This document shows positions 24,394 to 33,289 of a stretch of 64,000 nt of DNA, one piece after another; within the stretch, counting starts at the first letter, position 1; each line of letters starts with the position of its first letter. The position numbers were made by a program, and so were the translations under genes. The notes under the pieces are model-generated. The model was given only the letters and a program-made list of their open reading frames with translations, ran no database searches and had not been told where the DNA came from. This DNA comes from JAIBJN01 sp963784175 (GTDB lineage Bacteria > Actinomycetota > Thermoleophilia > Gaiellales > Gaiellaceae): assembly GCA_963784175.1 (NCBI GenBank), contig CAWAQJ010000024.1, forward strand, positions 21,555-85,554. The letters run 5' to 3'.

Positions 24394-25700
24394 GACCGGC
24401 GCACGAAGTCGATGATGACCGGCACGCCCTGAAGCGCGAGGCGGTCACGCAGCTGGTTCTCGACCCAGTAGCCGTAGTCGCGGGTCATGAGCCCGGGGTC
24501 GTTCACGAAGATCCGGAAGCGCGGGGGCCGCGTCGAGACCTGCGTGCCGTAGAGGATGTTCAGCCGCCGGCCGTTCTTGTTGGGCCCGGGACGGGTCTCA
24601 CGCAACTCCTGGATGATCCGGTTCAGCCCAGCGGTCGAGACGCGCGCCGTGTGCTTGGCGAAGAGCTCCTCGATGCGGTCGAGGACCTTGCCGACGCCGC
24701 GGCCCGTGGTTGCGGAGACCGCCGCCACCGGCGGGCGCTGGCGCAGGCGCGTCTCGATTCGTGGGCGGACGTCCTCGATCCCCACCGACGCAACATCCCA
24801 CTTCGAGAGGACGACGAGCGTCGCATTCCCGGCGGTGCGCGCCACGTCGGCCACGGCGAGATCCTGGTCGACGAGCCCTTCGCTCGCATCCACGAGCACG
24901 AGCGCCACGTCGGCGCGCTCGGCCGCCTTGATCGTACGCAGCTCGGAGAAGTACTCGATCCCCTGCCGGTGGCGGCGCCTGCGGCGCATGCCGGCCGTGT
25001 CCACGAGGACGAAAGTCGTGTCGCCTCGGCGAAGAACGGTGTCGATCGCGTCGCGCGTCGTTCCCGGCTGGTCGGAGACGATCACGCGGTCCTCTCCGAG
25101 GATCGCATTCACGAGGCTCGACTTGCCGACGTTCGGGCGCCCGAGCACCGCCACGCGGATCGCGTCCCCGTCGACCTCCGGCGGCCCCTCGCCGGGCAGG
25201 CCCTCGACGACGAGGTCCAGGAGGTCGCCCGTCCCGTACCCGTGCAGGGCCGAGATCGGGAGCGGATCGCCGAGACCCAGACGGTGGAACTCGACCGCCT
25301 CGTCGTCGCGGCTCGGGTCGTCGATCTTGTTGGCCACGACGAGCACCGGCTTGCCCGACCGTCGGAGGATGTCGGCCACCTCCTCGTCGCCGGGCGTGAC
25401 TCCCGCCTTCGCGTCGACGACGAAGACGACGAGATCGGCCTCCTCCACCGCGCGACGCGCCTGCTCCGCGACCTGCTTGGTCAACGGCGAGTCGTCAGCG
25501 ATGTCGACCCCGCCCGTGTCCACGAGGACGAAGCGCTTGCCCGCCCACTCGCAGACGACGTCCTTGCGATCGCGCGTCACGCCGGGCGTCTCGAAGACCA
25601 CCGCCTCCCGCGTCGCGGTCAGGCGGTTGACGAGGGTCGACTTGCCGACGTTGGGAAAGCCGACGACGGCGACGGCCCCCAGGAGCGGCGCGTCGGTCAC
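24390..25700 (-). CDS. der: Ribosome assembly GTPase Der (EngA)
   Basis: Tandem-GTPase factor for 50S subunit assembly. Two complete G domains are visible: GFPNVGKST with DTGG and NKID, then GRPNVGKSS with DTAG and SKWD, followed by the C-terminal KH-like domain (LNILYGTQVSTRPPRFRIFV). The GTG start at 25700 overlaps the plsC stop (GTGA) and gives 436 residues, the family length. Confidence 0.98.
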   Translation of the reverse strand: MTDAPLLGAVAVVGFPNVGKSTLVNRLTATREAVVFETPGVTRDRKDVVCEWAGKRFVLVDTGGVDIADDSPLTKQVAEQARRAVEEADLVVFVVDAKAGVTPGDEEVADILRRSGKPVLVVANKIDDPSRDDEAVEFHRLGLGDPLPISALHGYGTGDLLDLVVEGLPGEGPPEVDGDAIRVAVLGRPNVGKSSLVNAILGEDRVIVSDQPGTTRDAIDTVLRRGDTTFVLVDTAGMRRRRRHRQGIEYFSELRTIKAAERADVALVLVDASEGLVDQDLAVADVARTAGNATLVVLSKWDVASVGIEDVRPRIETRLRQRPPVAAVSATTGRGVGKVLDRIEELFAKHTARVSTAGLNRIIQELRETRPGPNKNGRRLNILYGTQVSTRPPRFRIFVNDPGLMTRDYGYWVENQLRDRLALQGVPVIIDFVRRS

Positions 25701-26374
25701 GCCCGCGAGGGGAGCTTCTCGCGCCGGGGGGGCGTTGCGTCGCGGGGCAGACCGAGCTCCTCCATCCGCCCGAGCCACTCCCACAGCCGGCGGATCTCCG
25801 CCTCGATCTCGCGCGTCGCCGCCTGATAGCCCTTCGAGCCGCGAGGGAGGTCGGCGAAGCGCATCGGCTCACCCCAGGCGAGAGACACCGGGCTGCGGCG
25901 GCTGGCCTTCCAGTCGGCGGAGCTGTGGATGGCGACCGGCACGACCGGGACTCCCTCCTGGATCGCGACCATGGCCGCGCCGGGCTTCGCCTCGCCGGGC
26001 TCGCCGGAATGCTGGCGCGTCCCCTCGACGAACAGCCCGAGAACGCCGCCGTCGCGCACGGTCTCACGCATCCGCCGGAGCGCGTCGCGATCGGACTCTC
26101 CGCGGCGGACGGCGATCGTGCCGTGCGCGCGGATCAGCTGCGAGAGGCCCGGGTAGTCGAAGAGCTCGGTCTTGGCGACGTACGCGATCCGACGGGGACA
26201 GACGGCTCCGAGAATAGGGACGTCGATGAACGCGGCGTGGTTGACCGCCACGACGCAGCCTCCTTCGCGCGGAAGCCGCTCGGTGCCGTACGAGCGGATG
26301 CGGACGACCGCGCGCGTGGCCGTGGCGAGGATGCCCTTGCCGACCGTCCAGTAGACGAGGTCGACGCCGTTCAC
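25697..26374 (-). CDS. plsC: 1-acylglycerol-3-phosphate O-acyltransferase
   Basis: Second acylation of glycerol-3-phosphate at the membrane, giving phosphatidic acid. The 225-residue protein has the acyltransferase box NHAAFID (the NHx4D motif) near residue 46, and FVEGTRQ in place of the common FPEGTRS. The GTG start at 26374 overlaps the cmk stop (GTGA). A cmk-plsC-der order is frequent in Gram-positive bacteria. A longer upstream frame is a shadow of cmk. Confidence 0.94.
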   Translation of the reverse strand: MNGVDLVYWTVGKGILATATRAVVRIRSYGTERLPREGGCVVAVNHAAFIDVPILGAVCPRRIAYVAKTELFDYPGLSQLIRAHGTIAVRRGESDRDALRRMRETVRDGGVLGLFVEGTRQHSGEPGEAKPGAAMVAIQEGVPVVPVAIHSSADWKASRRSPVSLAWGEPMRFADLPRGSKGYQAATREIEAEIRRLWEWLGRMEELGLPRDATPPRREKLPSRA

Positions 26375-27000
26375 GCGCCCGCCCTCGCCTGCACCAGCTG
26401 CTCGATGCGGTCGAGGACGCCCTCGACCGTGAGATCGGTCGTGTCGATCGTCTGGGCGTCGGCTGCCGGCTGCATCTGCGCGGCGTCGCGCTCGTCGCGG
26501 AGCCGCAGGTCGGTGGCGAGCGCCTCCGCGCCGATCTCGGGCCGGTCGGACAGCCGCCGGCGCGCGCGCTCGGTCGGGTCGGCGACGAGGTAGACCTTCA
26601 CCTCGGCATCGGGGCACACGACGGTTCCGATGTCGCGCCCTTCGACCACGGCGTCCCCCGATTCGGCGAGCTCACGCTGGCGCTCGCGCATGATCGCGCG
26701 CACCTCCGGGTGGCGGGCCACCGCCGACACGACCCGGTCGACGGCCGGCGAGCGGATCGCCTCCGTCACGTCCTGCTGCCGCACCCAGACGCGGTCGCCC
26801 TCGAAGCGCACCGGGTTCTCGCGCGCGAGCGTCGCCAGCGACGCCTCGTCGTCGAGCTCGGTGCCGCTCTCGAGCGCCAGCAGGGTCAGGGCCCGGTACA
26901 TCGCGCCGGTGTCCAGGTAGCGGAAGCCGAGCCGCTCCGCGAGTCCGCGCGCGACCGTGCTCTTCCCGGAGCCGGCAGGGCCGTCGATGGCGACGATCAC
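26371..27000 (-). CDS. cmk: Cytidylate kinase
   Basis: Phosphorylates CMP and dCMP. The 209-residue P-loop kinase begins with AIDGPAGSGKST, keeps the nucleoside-binding YLDTGAMYRA and EGRDIGTVV, and the lid arginines (ARRRLSDRPE). It starts at a GTG at 27000 after a TGGAGC ribosome-binding site, 16 bp downstream of aroA. Same-strand overlap with plsC suggests co-expression. Confidence 0.97.
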   Translation of the reverse strand: MIVAIDGPAGSGKSTVARGLAERLGFRYLDTGAMYRALTLLALESGTELDDEASLATLARENPVRFEGDRVWVRQQDVTEAIRSPAVDRVVSAVARHPEVRAIMRERQRELAESGDAVVEGRDIGTVVCPDAEVKVYLVADPTERARRRLSDRPEIGAEALATDLRLRDERDAAQMQPAADAQTIDTTDLTVEGVLDRIEQLVQARAGA

Positions 27001-27016
27001 AGGCGCTCCAGGTCGG

Positions 27017-28300
27017 TTATCGGAGGGCGAGGGAGTCGAGCATGGCGAAGAAGTCGGGGAAGCTTACAGCGACGGTTTCCGCGCCCCGAAGCTCGACGCC
27101 CTCCCGCGAGACGAGCCCGGCCACCGCCCCCAGCATCGCGATCCGGTGGTCTCCGGCGGCCTCGACCACGCCCCCACCCTTAGGGCGGGTGGGGACCCCA
27201 CGAACCCGGAAGCCATCGTGACGCGATTCGATGTGCACGCCTAGTGGCCGCAGCGCATCTTTCACGCTCTCGACACGGTCCGACTCCTTCACGCGCAACT
27301 CCTCGGCGCCGGTGACGACGCTCACGCCGCGCGCCATCCCGGCGGCGAGCGCGAAGAGCGGCAGCTCGTCGACCAGCGACGGCACCTCCTCCGGGCGCAC
27401 CTCCGTCGCCGTGAGCTCGGCGGGCTCCACCTGGAGGTCCGCAATCGGCTCCCCGCCGAGCACCCGGCGGTTGAAGACCGCGATCCGCGCACCCATGCGC
27501 TCGAGCACGGCCAGGAACCCCGTGCGCGTCGGGTTGATGCCGACGCCGTGGAGCCGCAGCTCCGACTCCGCAAGGAGCGTCGCCGCGACGAGGAACGGGG
27601 CCGCCGAGGAGAAGTCCCCGGGCACCGACGTGTGGAGCGGCCTCAGGCCGTCCACGGGCGACACGCCCGGCGCTCCTGCCTTCCGCTGCACGCGGGCGCC
27701 CATCGCCTCGAGCATCCGCTCCGTGTGATCTCTCGTCGGGGACGGCTCGACGACGACCGTCGGCCCGCCCGCCGCGTAGAGACCGGCGAGCAAGATCGCC
27801 GACTTCACCTGGGCGCTCGCCACCGGGAGCTCCCAGCGAACCGGCTCGAGCGCTCCGCCCTCGATCACGACCGGCGCGTGCCCGTCCTCGGTCTCCACGC
27901 GCGCGCCCATGGCGCGCAAGGGCTCCGCGATCCGCTCCATCGGCCTGGACGAGAGCGACTCGTCGCCGACCAGCTCGAAGCGACCCTCGTGTCCCGCGAG
28001 GATGCCCGGGAGGAGCCGCATCAGCGTCCCGGCGTTCCCGCAGTCGAGCGGCCCGCCGGGCTCCTTCAGCCCACGCAGGCCGACGCCCTCCACCCGCACG
28101 CGGTCGCCGTCCATCTCCACCCCGGCCCCGAGCGCCCGCACGGCCGCCGCGGTCGAGAGCGTGTCCTTGGAGGCGCCGAAGCCCTCGATCTCGCTCTCGC
28201 CGTCGGCGATCGCGCCGAGCAGGAGCGCGCGGTGGGAGACGGACTTGTCGCCCGGGACGGCGAGGTCGCCCCGAATCGCCGCCGCGGGGTCGATCCGCAC
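27017..28300 (-). CDS. aroA: 3-phosphoshikimate 1-carboxyvinyltransferase (EPSP synthase)
   Basis: Sixth step of the shikimate pathway. The protein has the N-terminal PGDKSVSHRALLLGA, the LDCGNAGTLMRLL glycine loop, DHTERMLEAMGA and the C-terminal KESDRVESV plus GDHRIAM motifs. The GTG at 28300 gives 427 residues and follows the tyrA stop by five bases; a longer upstream open frame is only a shadow of tyrA. Together with the adjacent tyrA and DAHP synthase it forms an aromatic amino acid operon. Confidence 0.97.
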   Translation of the reverse strand: MRIDPAAAIRGDLAVPGDKSVSHRALLLGAIADGESEIEGFGASKDTLSTAAAVRALGAGVEMDGDRVRVEGVGLRGLKEPGGPLDCGNAGTLMRLLPGILAGHEGRFELVGDESLSSRPMERIAEPLRAMGARVETEDGHAPVVIEGGALEPVRWELPVASAQVKSAILLAGLYAAGGPTVVVEPSPTRDHTERMLEAMGARVQRKAGAPGVSPVDGLRPLHTSVPGDFSSAAPFLVAATLLAESELRLHGVGINPTRTGFLAVLERMGARIAVFNRRVLGGEPIADLQVEPAELTATEVRPEEVPSLVDELPLFALAAGMARGVSVVTGAEELRVKESDRVESVKDALRPLGVHIESRHDGFRVRGVPTRPKGGGVVEAAGDHRIAMLGAVAGLVSREGVELRGAETVAVSFPDFFAMLDSLALR

Positions 28301-28305
28301 CAGAC

Positions 28306-29404
28306 CTAGTCCTCGAAGGCGGGCGAGACGATGACCGAGTAGCCCTGCGCCTCGAGCAGGTCGGCCGCCTTGCGCGCGGAGTCCTCGCCGGCGACGAGCA
28401 CGTCGAGCGTGCCGCCGCGGTCGGGCGAGAGGTGGTCGAGCTCGAAGTCCTCGATGTTGATCTTCTCGGCGCCGAGCGCCTGCGTGATCCCGGAGAGGAC
28501 GCCGGGCCGGTCGGGGACGTGCACGCGCACCCGCTGCATCGCGCCCGGATCCTCGTAGGCCTCCGCCAGGAGGCGGCGCCGGTTGCCGCCGGCCTCGCCG
28601 ATCCACCGGGCGACCCAGCCCGCGTCGCGCGCCTCGAGCGCGCGCTCGAGCTCCTCGACCCGGCGGCGGTGCTCGACGAGCGAGGCCCGGAGCTCCTCGG
28701 CGTTGTCGAGGAAGATGTCGATCCAGATGCGCGGGTTCGCCCCGGCCACCCGGGTCATGTCGCGCATGGAGCCGCCCGCGGAGCCGAGCGGCTCGTGACC
28801 GTCCACCCGCACCGAGCCCGCATGGTTGAGGACGACGTTCGCGAGCGCGTGCGGCAGGTGGCTCGTGATCGCCATCAGGCGGTCGTGGGCGCTCGGGTCG
28901 ATGGCCACGGGGACGGCGCCCAGCGAGGAGACGAACCCGTGCAGGAGGCGGTAGCGCTCCGGCTCGGTCTCGGCGACGGGGGTCAGGAACCACGTCGCGC
29001 CGACGAAGAGCTGCTCGCTCCCGCTCGCGGGGCCGCGCGCCTCGGAGCCGCACACCGGGTGGCCGCCGATGAAGCGCACGCGGTCCCCCACCGTCGCGCA
29101 GAGCGCGGACTTCGTCGAGCCGACGTCGGTCACGGTGGAGCCGTTGGAGGCGGCGGCGAGCGCTTCGCCGATGCGCTCACCCAAGCGTCGCCACGGGCGT
29201 CGCGACGACCACGAGATCCGCGTCCTCGACCGCGGCGACGAGGCTGTCGGCAGGCTCGTCCAGCGCGCCGCGCTCGGCGGCGACGGCGAGGAACTCGGGA
29301 TCCGCGTCGTAGCCGACCACGTGCGCCACGCCGGCGCGCTTCGCGGCCAGGCCCACCGAGGCGCCGATCAGCCCGGTGCCGACGATCCCGAGTCGCTCGA
29401 CCAT
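28306..29404 (-). CDS. tyrA: Prephenate dehydrogenase with ACT domain (one frame break)
   Basis: Oxidative decarboxylation of prephenate towards tyrosine. The N-terminal Rossmann motif LGIVGTGLIGASVGLAAKRA (from ATG 29404) is followed near 29180 by a frame break; the rest (TDVGSTKSALC, FIGGHPVCGSEARGP, ITSHLPHALAN) continues in another frame and ends in an ACT regulatory domain (VHVPDRPGVLSGITQALG). One surplus G in the GGG near 29180 explains the break (ATLGER would be restored). The start overlaps the DAHP synthase stop by one base. Confidence 0.94.
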
Positions 29405-30774
29405 TACTGCGGTCGAGAGTCGCGACGGCGCATGAGCTCGGCGAGCGTGAAGGCGAGGTCGAGCGACTGCCGCGCGTTCAGCCGCGGGTCGCAAAGCGTC
29501 ATGTAGCGCACGTTGAGCTGCTCCTCGAGGACGGCCTCCGAGCCGCCGAGGCACTCCGTTACGTCCTCGCCCGTGAACTCGAGATGGATGCCGCCGGGCC
29601 AGACGCGCTCCTTGCGGCAGGCGGCGAAGAAGCCCTCGATCTCGGCCATGATCGCGTCGAGGCGGCGCGTCTTGAAGCCGGACTCGGTCTTGAAAACGTT
29701 GGCGTGCATCGGGTCGGACGCCCAGACCACCGGATGCTCAGCCTCCCTAACAGCGCGCAGGATCGGCGGCAGGAGCTCGTAGACGTGCTCGGCGCCCATG
29801 CGCGCGACGAGCGTGAGGCGGCCCGGGATGCGCGCAGGGTTGAGCCGCTCGCAGAGCTCGAGCACCTCGTCGGGCGTCGCGGTCGGGCCGATCTTGAGGC
29901 CGAGCGGGTTGTGCACGCCCGAGAAGAACTCCACGTGAGCGCCGTCCGGCTGGCGCGTGCGCTCCCCGATCCAGAGCATGTGGGCGGAGCAGTCGTACCA
30001 GTCGCCGGTCGTGGAATCCCGGCGCGTGAGCGCCTCCTCGTAGTCGAGCACGAGGCCCTCGTGGCTCGTCCAGACGTCCACCTGGTGGAGCTGGGACTCG
30101 GCCGAGAGGTCGATCCCGCAGGCTGCCATGAAGCGCAGCGCGCGCTCGATCTCGGAGGCGAACTGCTCGTAGCGGCGGCCCTCCGGCGACGATGCGACGA
30201 ACTCCTGGTTCCACTCGTGCACGCGCATGAGGTCGGCGAAGCCGCCCTTGGTGAACGCGCGCAGCAGGTTGAGCGTCGCGGTGGCGTGGTTGTACGCCTG
30301 CACCATGCGATCCGGGTCGGGGATCCGCGCCTCGGCGTTCGGGGCGTCGTCGTTGATCATGTGCCCGCGGAAGGACGGGATCTCCTCCCCGCCGACCTCC
30401 TCGGTCGGCGACGAGCGTGCCTTCGCCAGCTGCCCGGCGATCCGCCCGACCTTCACGACCGGGAGCGTGGCGCCGTACGTGAGCACGGCCGCCATCTGGA
30501 GCATGATCTTGAGCTTCTCGCGGATGTGCACGGCCGAGAGGTCGTGGAACGACTCGGCGCATTCGCCCGCCTGGAGCAGGAACGCGCGGCCCTCGGCCGC
30601 CTCGGCGAGCATGGAGCGCAGCTGGCGCGCCTCGCCGGCGAAAACGAGCGGCGGCACGACCGCAAGCCGGGCCCGCGCGGCTTCGGCCCGCTCCTCGCTC
30701 GGCCAGTCCGGCTGGTGGAGCGCCTGATGCGACCGCCACGAGGAGGGCGTCCAGGAAGGCTTGGTCACTGCCAT
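29404..30774 (-). CDS. Class II 3-deoxy-7-phosphoheptulonate synthase
   Basis: First committed step of aromatic amino acid synthesis (PEP plus erythrose-4-phosphate). The 456-residue protein is of the plant/actinobacterial class II type: the start KPSWTPSSWR, then LLQAGECAESF, SFRGHMINDDAPN and WASDPMHANVF. The ATG at 30774 has a TACACT hexamer 8 nt upstream. It diverges from trpS, so both promoters sit in a 36-bp gap, coupling aromatic synthesis with tryptophan charging by position. Confidence 0.97.
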   Translation of the reverse strand: MAVTKPSWTPSSWRSHQALHQPDWPSEERAEAARARLAVVPPLVFAGEARQLRSMLAEAAEGRAFLLQAGECAESFHDLSAVHIREKLKIMLQMAAVLTYGATLPVVKVGRIAGQLAKARSSPTEEVGGEEIPSFRGHMINDDAPNAEARIPDPDRMVQAYNHATATLNLLRAFTKGGFADLMRVHEWNQEFVASSPEGRRYEQFASEIERALRFMAACGIDLSAESQLHQVDVWTSHEGLVLDYEEALTRRDSTTGDWYDCSAHMLWIGERTRQPDGAHVEFFSGVHNPLGLKIGPTATPDEVLELCERLNPARIPGRLTLVARMGAEHVYELLPPILRAVREAEHPVVWASDPMHANVFKTESGFKTRRLDAIMAEIEGFFAACRKERVWPGGIHLEFTGEDVTECLGGSEAVLEEQLNVRYMTLCDPRLNARQSLDLAFTLAELMRRRDSRPQ

Positions 30775-30782
30775 CGGCGTTC

Positions 30783-30800
30783 AGTGTAGTGAGCCATAAT
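30783..30800. promoter_or_regulatory. Compact bidirectional promoter between DAHP synthase and trpS
   Basis: Minus-strand TACACT (30788-30783) lies 8 nt from the DAHP synthase ATG, and plus-strand CATAAT (30795-30800) lies 10 nt from the trpS GTG. The hexamers are six bases apart, so any -35 element of one gene must lie in the coding sequence of the other. Confidence 0.5.
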
Positions 30801-30810
30801 CGTCGAGACC

Positions 30811-31791
30811 GTGCGGGTCCTTTCCGGAATCCAGCCGACGGGCGAGAAGCACCTCGGCAACTACGTGGGCGCCATCCGCCGCTGGGTGGCACAGCAGCAC
30901 GAGGTCGACGCGTTCCACCCGATCGTCGACCTGCACGCGATCACGGTCCCGCAGGATCCCGAGGAGCTGCGCGAGTCGACCCTCGACCTCGCCGCGCTGC
31001 TCATCGCCGCCGGGCTCGACCCGGACGTCTGCACGCTCTTCCTCCAGAGCCACGTGCCGGAGCACCCGCGGCTCACGTGGGTGCTCGAGTGCATGACGCC
31101 CCACGGCGAGCTGCGCCGCATGCCGCAGTTCCGGGAGAAGTCGGCCGCGCAGGCGAGCTTCTCGGTCGGACTGATGACGTACCCCGTCCTCCAGGCGGCG
31201 GACATCCTGCTCTACGACGCCGACCTCGTTCCGGTCGGCGAGGACCAGCGGCAGCACCTCGAGCTCGCCCGCGACATCGCCCAGCGCTTCAACCAGCGCT
31301 TCGGGGAGACGTTCGTCGTCCCCGAGGGCACCTACGGCGAGATCGGCGCGAAGATCATGGACCTCCAGGACCCGACGAGCCGCATGTCCACGTCCCTCAG
31401 CGCAGACCTCGGCATCGTCAAGGTCCTCGACCCGCCCGACACGATCCGGCGAAAGCTGCGCTCGGCGGTCACCGATTCCGGGCGCGACGTCGTCCGTGCC
31501 GAGGACAAGCCCGGGATCTCGAACCTGATCGAGATCATGGCCGTCGCCACCGGCGAGTCGCCCGAGGCGATCGAGGGCCGCTACGACGGGGCCGGCTACG
31601 GGAAGTTCAAGGAGGAGGTCGGAGAGGCGGTCGTCGAGCTCCTCGACCCCGTCCGCCTGCGCTACGCGGAGCTGCGCGGGGATCCGCAGCGCCTCCACGA
31701 GATCCTGGCGCAGGGCGCAGCGAAGGCGCACGGCATCGCCTCGGCGACGCTCGCGCGCGTGCACGAGCGCGTCGGCTTCGTCCCGCCCTAG
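30811..31791 (+). CDS. trpS: Tryptophanyl-tRNA synthetase
   Basis: Charges tRNA-Trp. The 326-residue class I synthetase has the HIGH-type motif in SGIQPTGEKHLGNYVGA and the conserved GEDQRQHLELARDIA. The KMSKS loop reads RMSTS in DPTSRMSTSLSADLG, so neither usual lysine is present; many TrpRS enzymes vary here, but the change is worth noting. The GTG start fits a nearly leaderless transcript. Confidence 0.97.
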   Translation: MRVLSGIQPTGEKHLGNYVGAIRRWVAQQHEVDAFHPIVDLHAITVPQDPEELRESTLDLAALLIAAGLDPDVCTLFLQSHVPEHPRLTWVLECMTPHGELRRMPQFREKSAAQASFSVGLMTYPVLQAADILLYDADLVPVGEDQRQHLELARDIAQRFNQRFGETFVVPEGTYGEIGAKIMDLQDPTSRMSTSLSADLGIVKVLDPPDTIRRKLRSAVTDSGRDVVRAEDKPGISNLIEIMAVATGESPEAIEGRYDGAGYGKFKEEVGEAVVELLDPVRLRYAELRGDPQRLHEILAQGAAKAHGIASATLARVHERVGFVPP

Positions 31792-31966
31792 TTAGGAGGA
31801 TTTGACGAAATAGTGACTGTGCCGCCGGGCCGCGCTGCTCGCCCCGAGGACTACGTCCTCAGTCGCGCCCGTAGCTTCATTCGCTACGAACGCTCCCTGC
31901 GTCCTTGCCTCGGAACGACCATCGCACCCCGGCGACGAGCACCATTCCGCCAACCCCTCCTAGCCC
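31792..31966 (+). other. Intergenic stretch with two small hairpins
   Basis: No gene is seen between trpS and the RDD gene. Two simple stem-loops occur: GAGGAC-TAC-GTCCTC (31846-31860) and CGTAGC-TTCATTC-GCTACG (31870-31888). They could form a leader structure for the RDD gene or a terminator for trpS; no known riboswitch class was recognised. Confidence 0.35.
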
Positions 31967-32590
31967 GTGTTCCTCGCGCCCGACGGGACGTACTCGGCCA
32001 TGTACCCGACCGTGGTCCGCCGTTTCGGCGCGGGCGCGATCGACTGGTCTCTCTGCGCGGTGCTCTACCTGCTCGCGTCGATCGTGGGCGGGGTCTTCCA
32101 GGCCGTCGGGCTGACGAGCTGGGACTCGGGCGACCTCCGGGGAGTTCCCGGTGCGACGCTCCTCGCGATCTCCCAGCTCGTGGTCGCCGTGCCCATCGTC
32201 GCCTACTTCGCCGCGTACTGGCATGCCGGCTCGACCCTCGGGATGCGCGCCGTCGACATCGAGCTCGTCCGCGAGGAGACGGGCGCGCCGCCCGGTTGGG
32301 GTCGGGCCGTCGCCCGCGCGTGCGTCGCGTTCGTCCTCGCCCTGGCCGTGAACAACGTGTACCTCGTCTTCGGCGGCGATCCGCTCGCGGGCTACACGAC
32401 GGCCCAGCAAGTCATCATCGTCGTCTCCTTCGTGCTCGTCGGGTTGCTGCTGGCCGCCAAGGCGACCATGTTCTTCGACGAGCGGCGGCGCTCGCTCCTC
32501 GACCGGGCGTTCGGGCTCGTCTACCTCGAGGAGCTCGTCTTCACCCGCCTCGACCAGGGGCCGTGGCCCTGGGCCCGGGGCGTGCGGTAG
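31967..32590 (+). CDS. RDD family membrane protein
   Basis: The 207-residue protein has an RDD domain: RRFGAGAIDWSLCAVLYLLA at its start, with at least four hydrophobic segments in all. The later GSTLGMRAVDIELVREETGAP is the conserved second half of the domain. RDD proteins are integral membrane proteins of mostly unknown, possibly transport-related, role. The GTG at 31967 is taken as the start; an ATG eleven codons on is possible. Its end overlaps the convergent rluB gene by 50 bp. Confidence 0.82.
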   Translation: MFLAPDGTYSAMYPTVVRRFGAGAIDWSLCAVLYLLASIVGGVFQAVGLTSWDSGDLRGVPGATLLAISQLVVAVPIVAYFAAYWHAGSTLGMRAVDIELVREETGAPPGWGRAVARACVAFVLALAVNNVYLVFGGDPLAGYTTAQQVIIVVSFVLVGLLLAAKATMFFDERRRSLLDRAFGLVYLEELVFTRLDQGPWPWARGVR

Positions 32591-33269
32591 CAGCCCGGAG
32601 CGCCTCGACCTCGGCTGCCGTCAGGTCGCGCCACTCGCCCGGAGCGAGGTCGTCCACCCCGAGGCCTGCGTACTCGCGCCGGTGCAGGCGCCGGACCGGA
32701 TGGCCGACCGCCTCGCACATCCGCTTCACCTGGCGATTGCGGCCCTCGTGCAGCGTGAGCTCGAGGCGCGACGGCCCGAGCCGGCGGACCTGGGCCGGCG
32801 CCGTCAGCCCGTCGTCGAGCTCGACGCCCTCGGCCAGGCGGCGCAGCGCCTCCTCGGCCGGTTCCCCCTCCACCTCGGCCTCGTAGACCTTGGCCACCTC
32901 GTAGCGGGGATGGGCGAGCCGGTGGGCGAGCGGGCCGTCGTTCGTGAGGACGAGCGCGCCGGTCGTGTCGACGTCGAGGCGGCCGACGGGGACGACCCGC
33001 AGCGCGTGGCCCACGAGGCCGACCACGGTCGGCCTGCCCTGGGGGTCGCGCGCCGTCGTGACGACGCCCGCCGGCTTGTGCAGGAGCAGGTGGGCGAGCG
33101 GCTCGGGCGCGAGCTCGGCGCCGTCCAGCTCGACCCTGTCGCCGGCCTCGACGAACGTCGCCAGGCCGGCGACCTCACCGTTGACCCGCACCCGGCCGGC
33201 GCGGATCAGCTCCTCGGAGCCGCGACGCGAGGCGACTCCTGCACGCGCGAGGTAGGCGTTCAGGCGCAC
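32541..33269 (-). CDS. rluB: Ribosomal large-subunit pseudouridine synthase RluB-type
   Basis: Isomerises a uridine in 23S rRNA. The 242-residue protein has an N-terminal S4 RNA-binding domain (RLNAYLARAGVASRRGSEEL) and the RsuA/RluB catalytic region with the essential aspartate in VGRLDVDTTGALVLTNDG, then LHEGRNRQVKRMCEA. The GTG start has a GATAAT hexamer 6 nt upstream. In many actinobacteria it directly follows scpB; here a secreted-protein gene and a GYD gene intervene. Confidence 0.95.
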   Translation of the reverse strand: MRLNAYLARAGVASRRGSEELIRAGRVRVNGEVAGLATFVEAGDRVELDGAELAPEPLAHLLLHKPAGVVTTARDPQGRPTVVGLVGHALRVVPVGRLDVDTTGALVLTNDGPLAHRLAHPRYEVAKVYEAEVEGEPAEEALRRLAEGVELDDGLTAPAQVRRLGPSRLELTLHEGRNRQVKRMCEAVGHPVRRLHRREYAGLGVDDLAPGEWRDLTAAEVEALRAATARPGPRATAPGRGG

Positions 33270-33275
33270 CCCGCC

Positions 33276-33281
33276 ATTATC
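33276..33281 (-). promoter_or_regulatory. Putative -10 element of rluB
   Basis: Minus-strand GATAAT with a 6-nt gap to the GTG at 33269. Confidence 0.5.
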
Positions 33282-33289
33282 GGCCTCGC

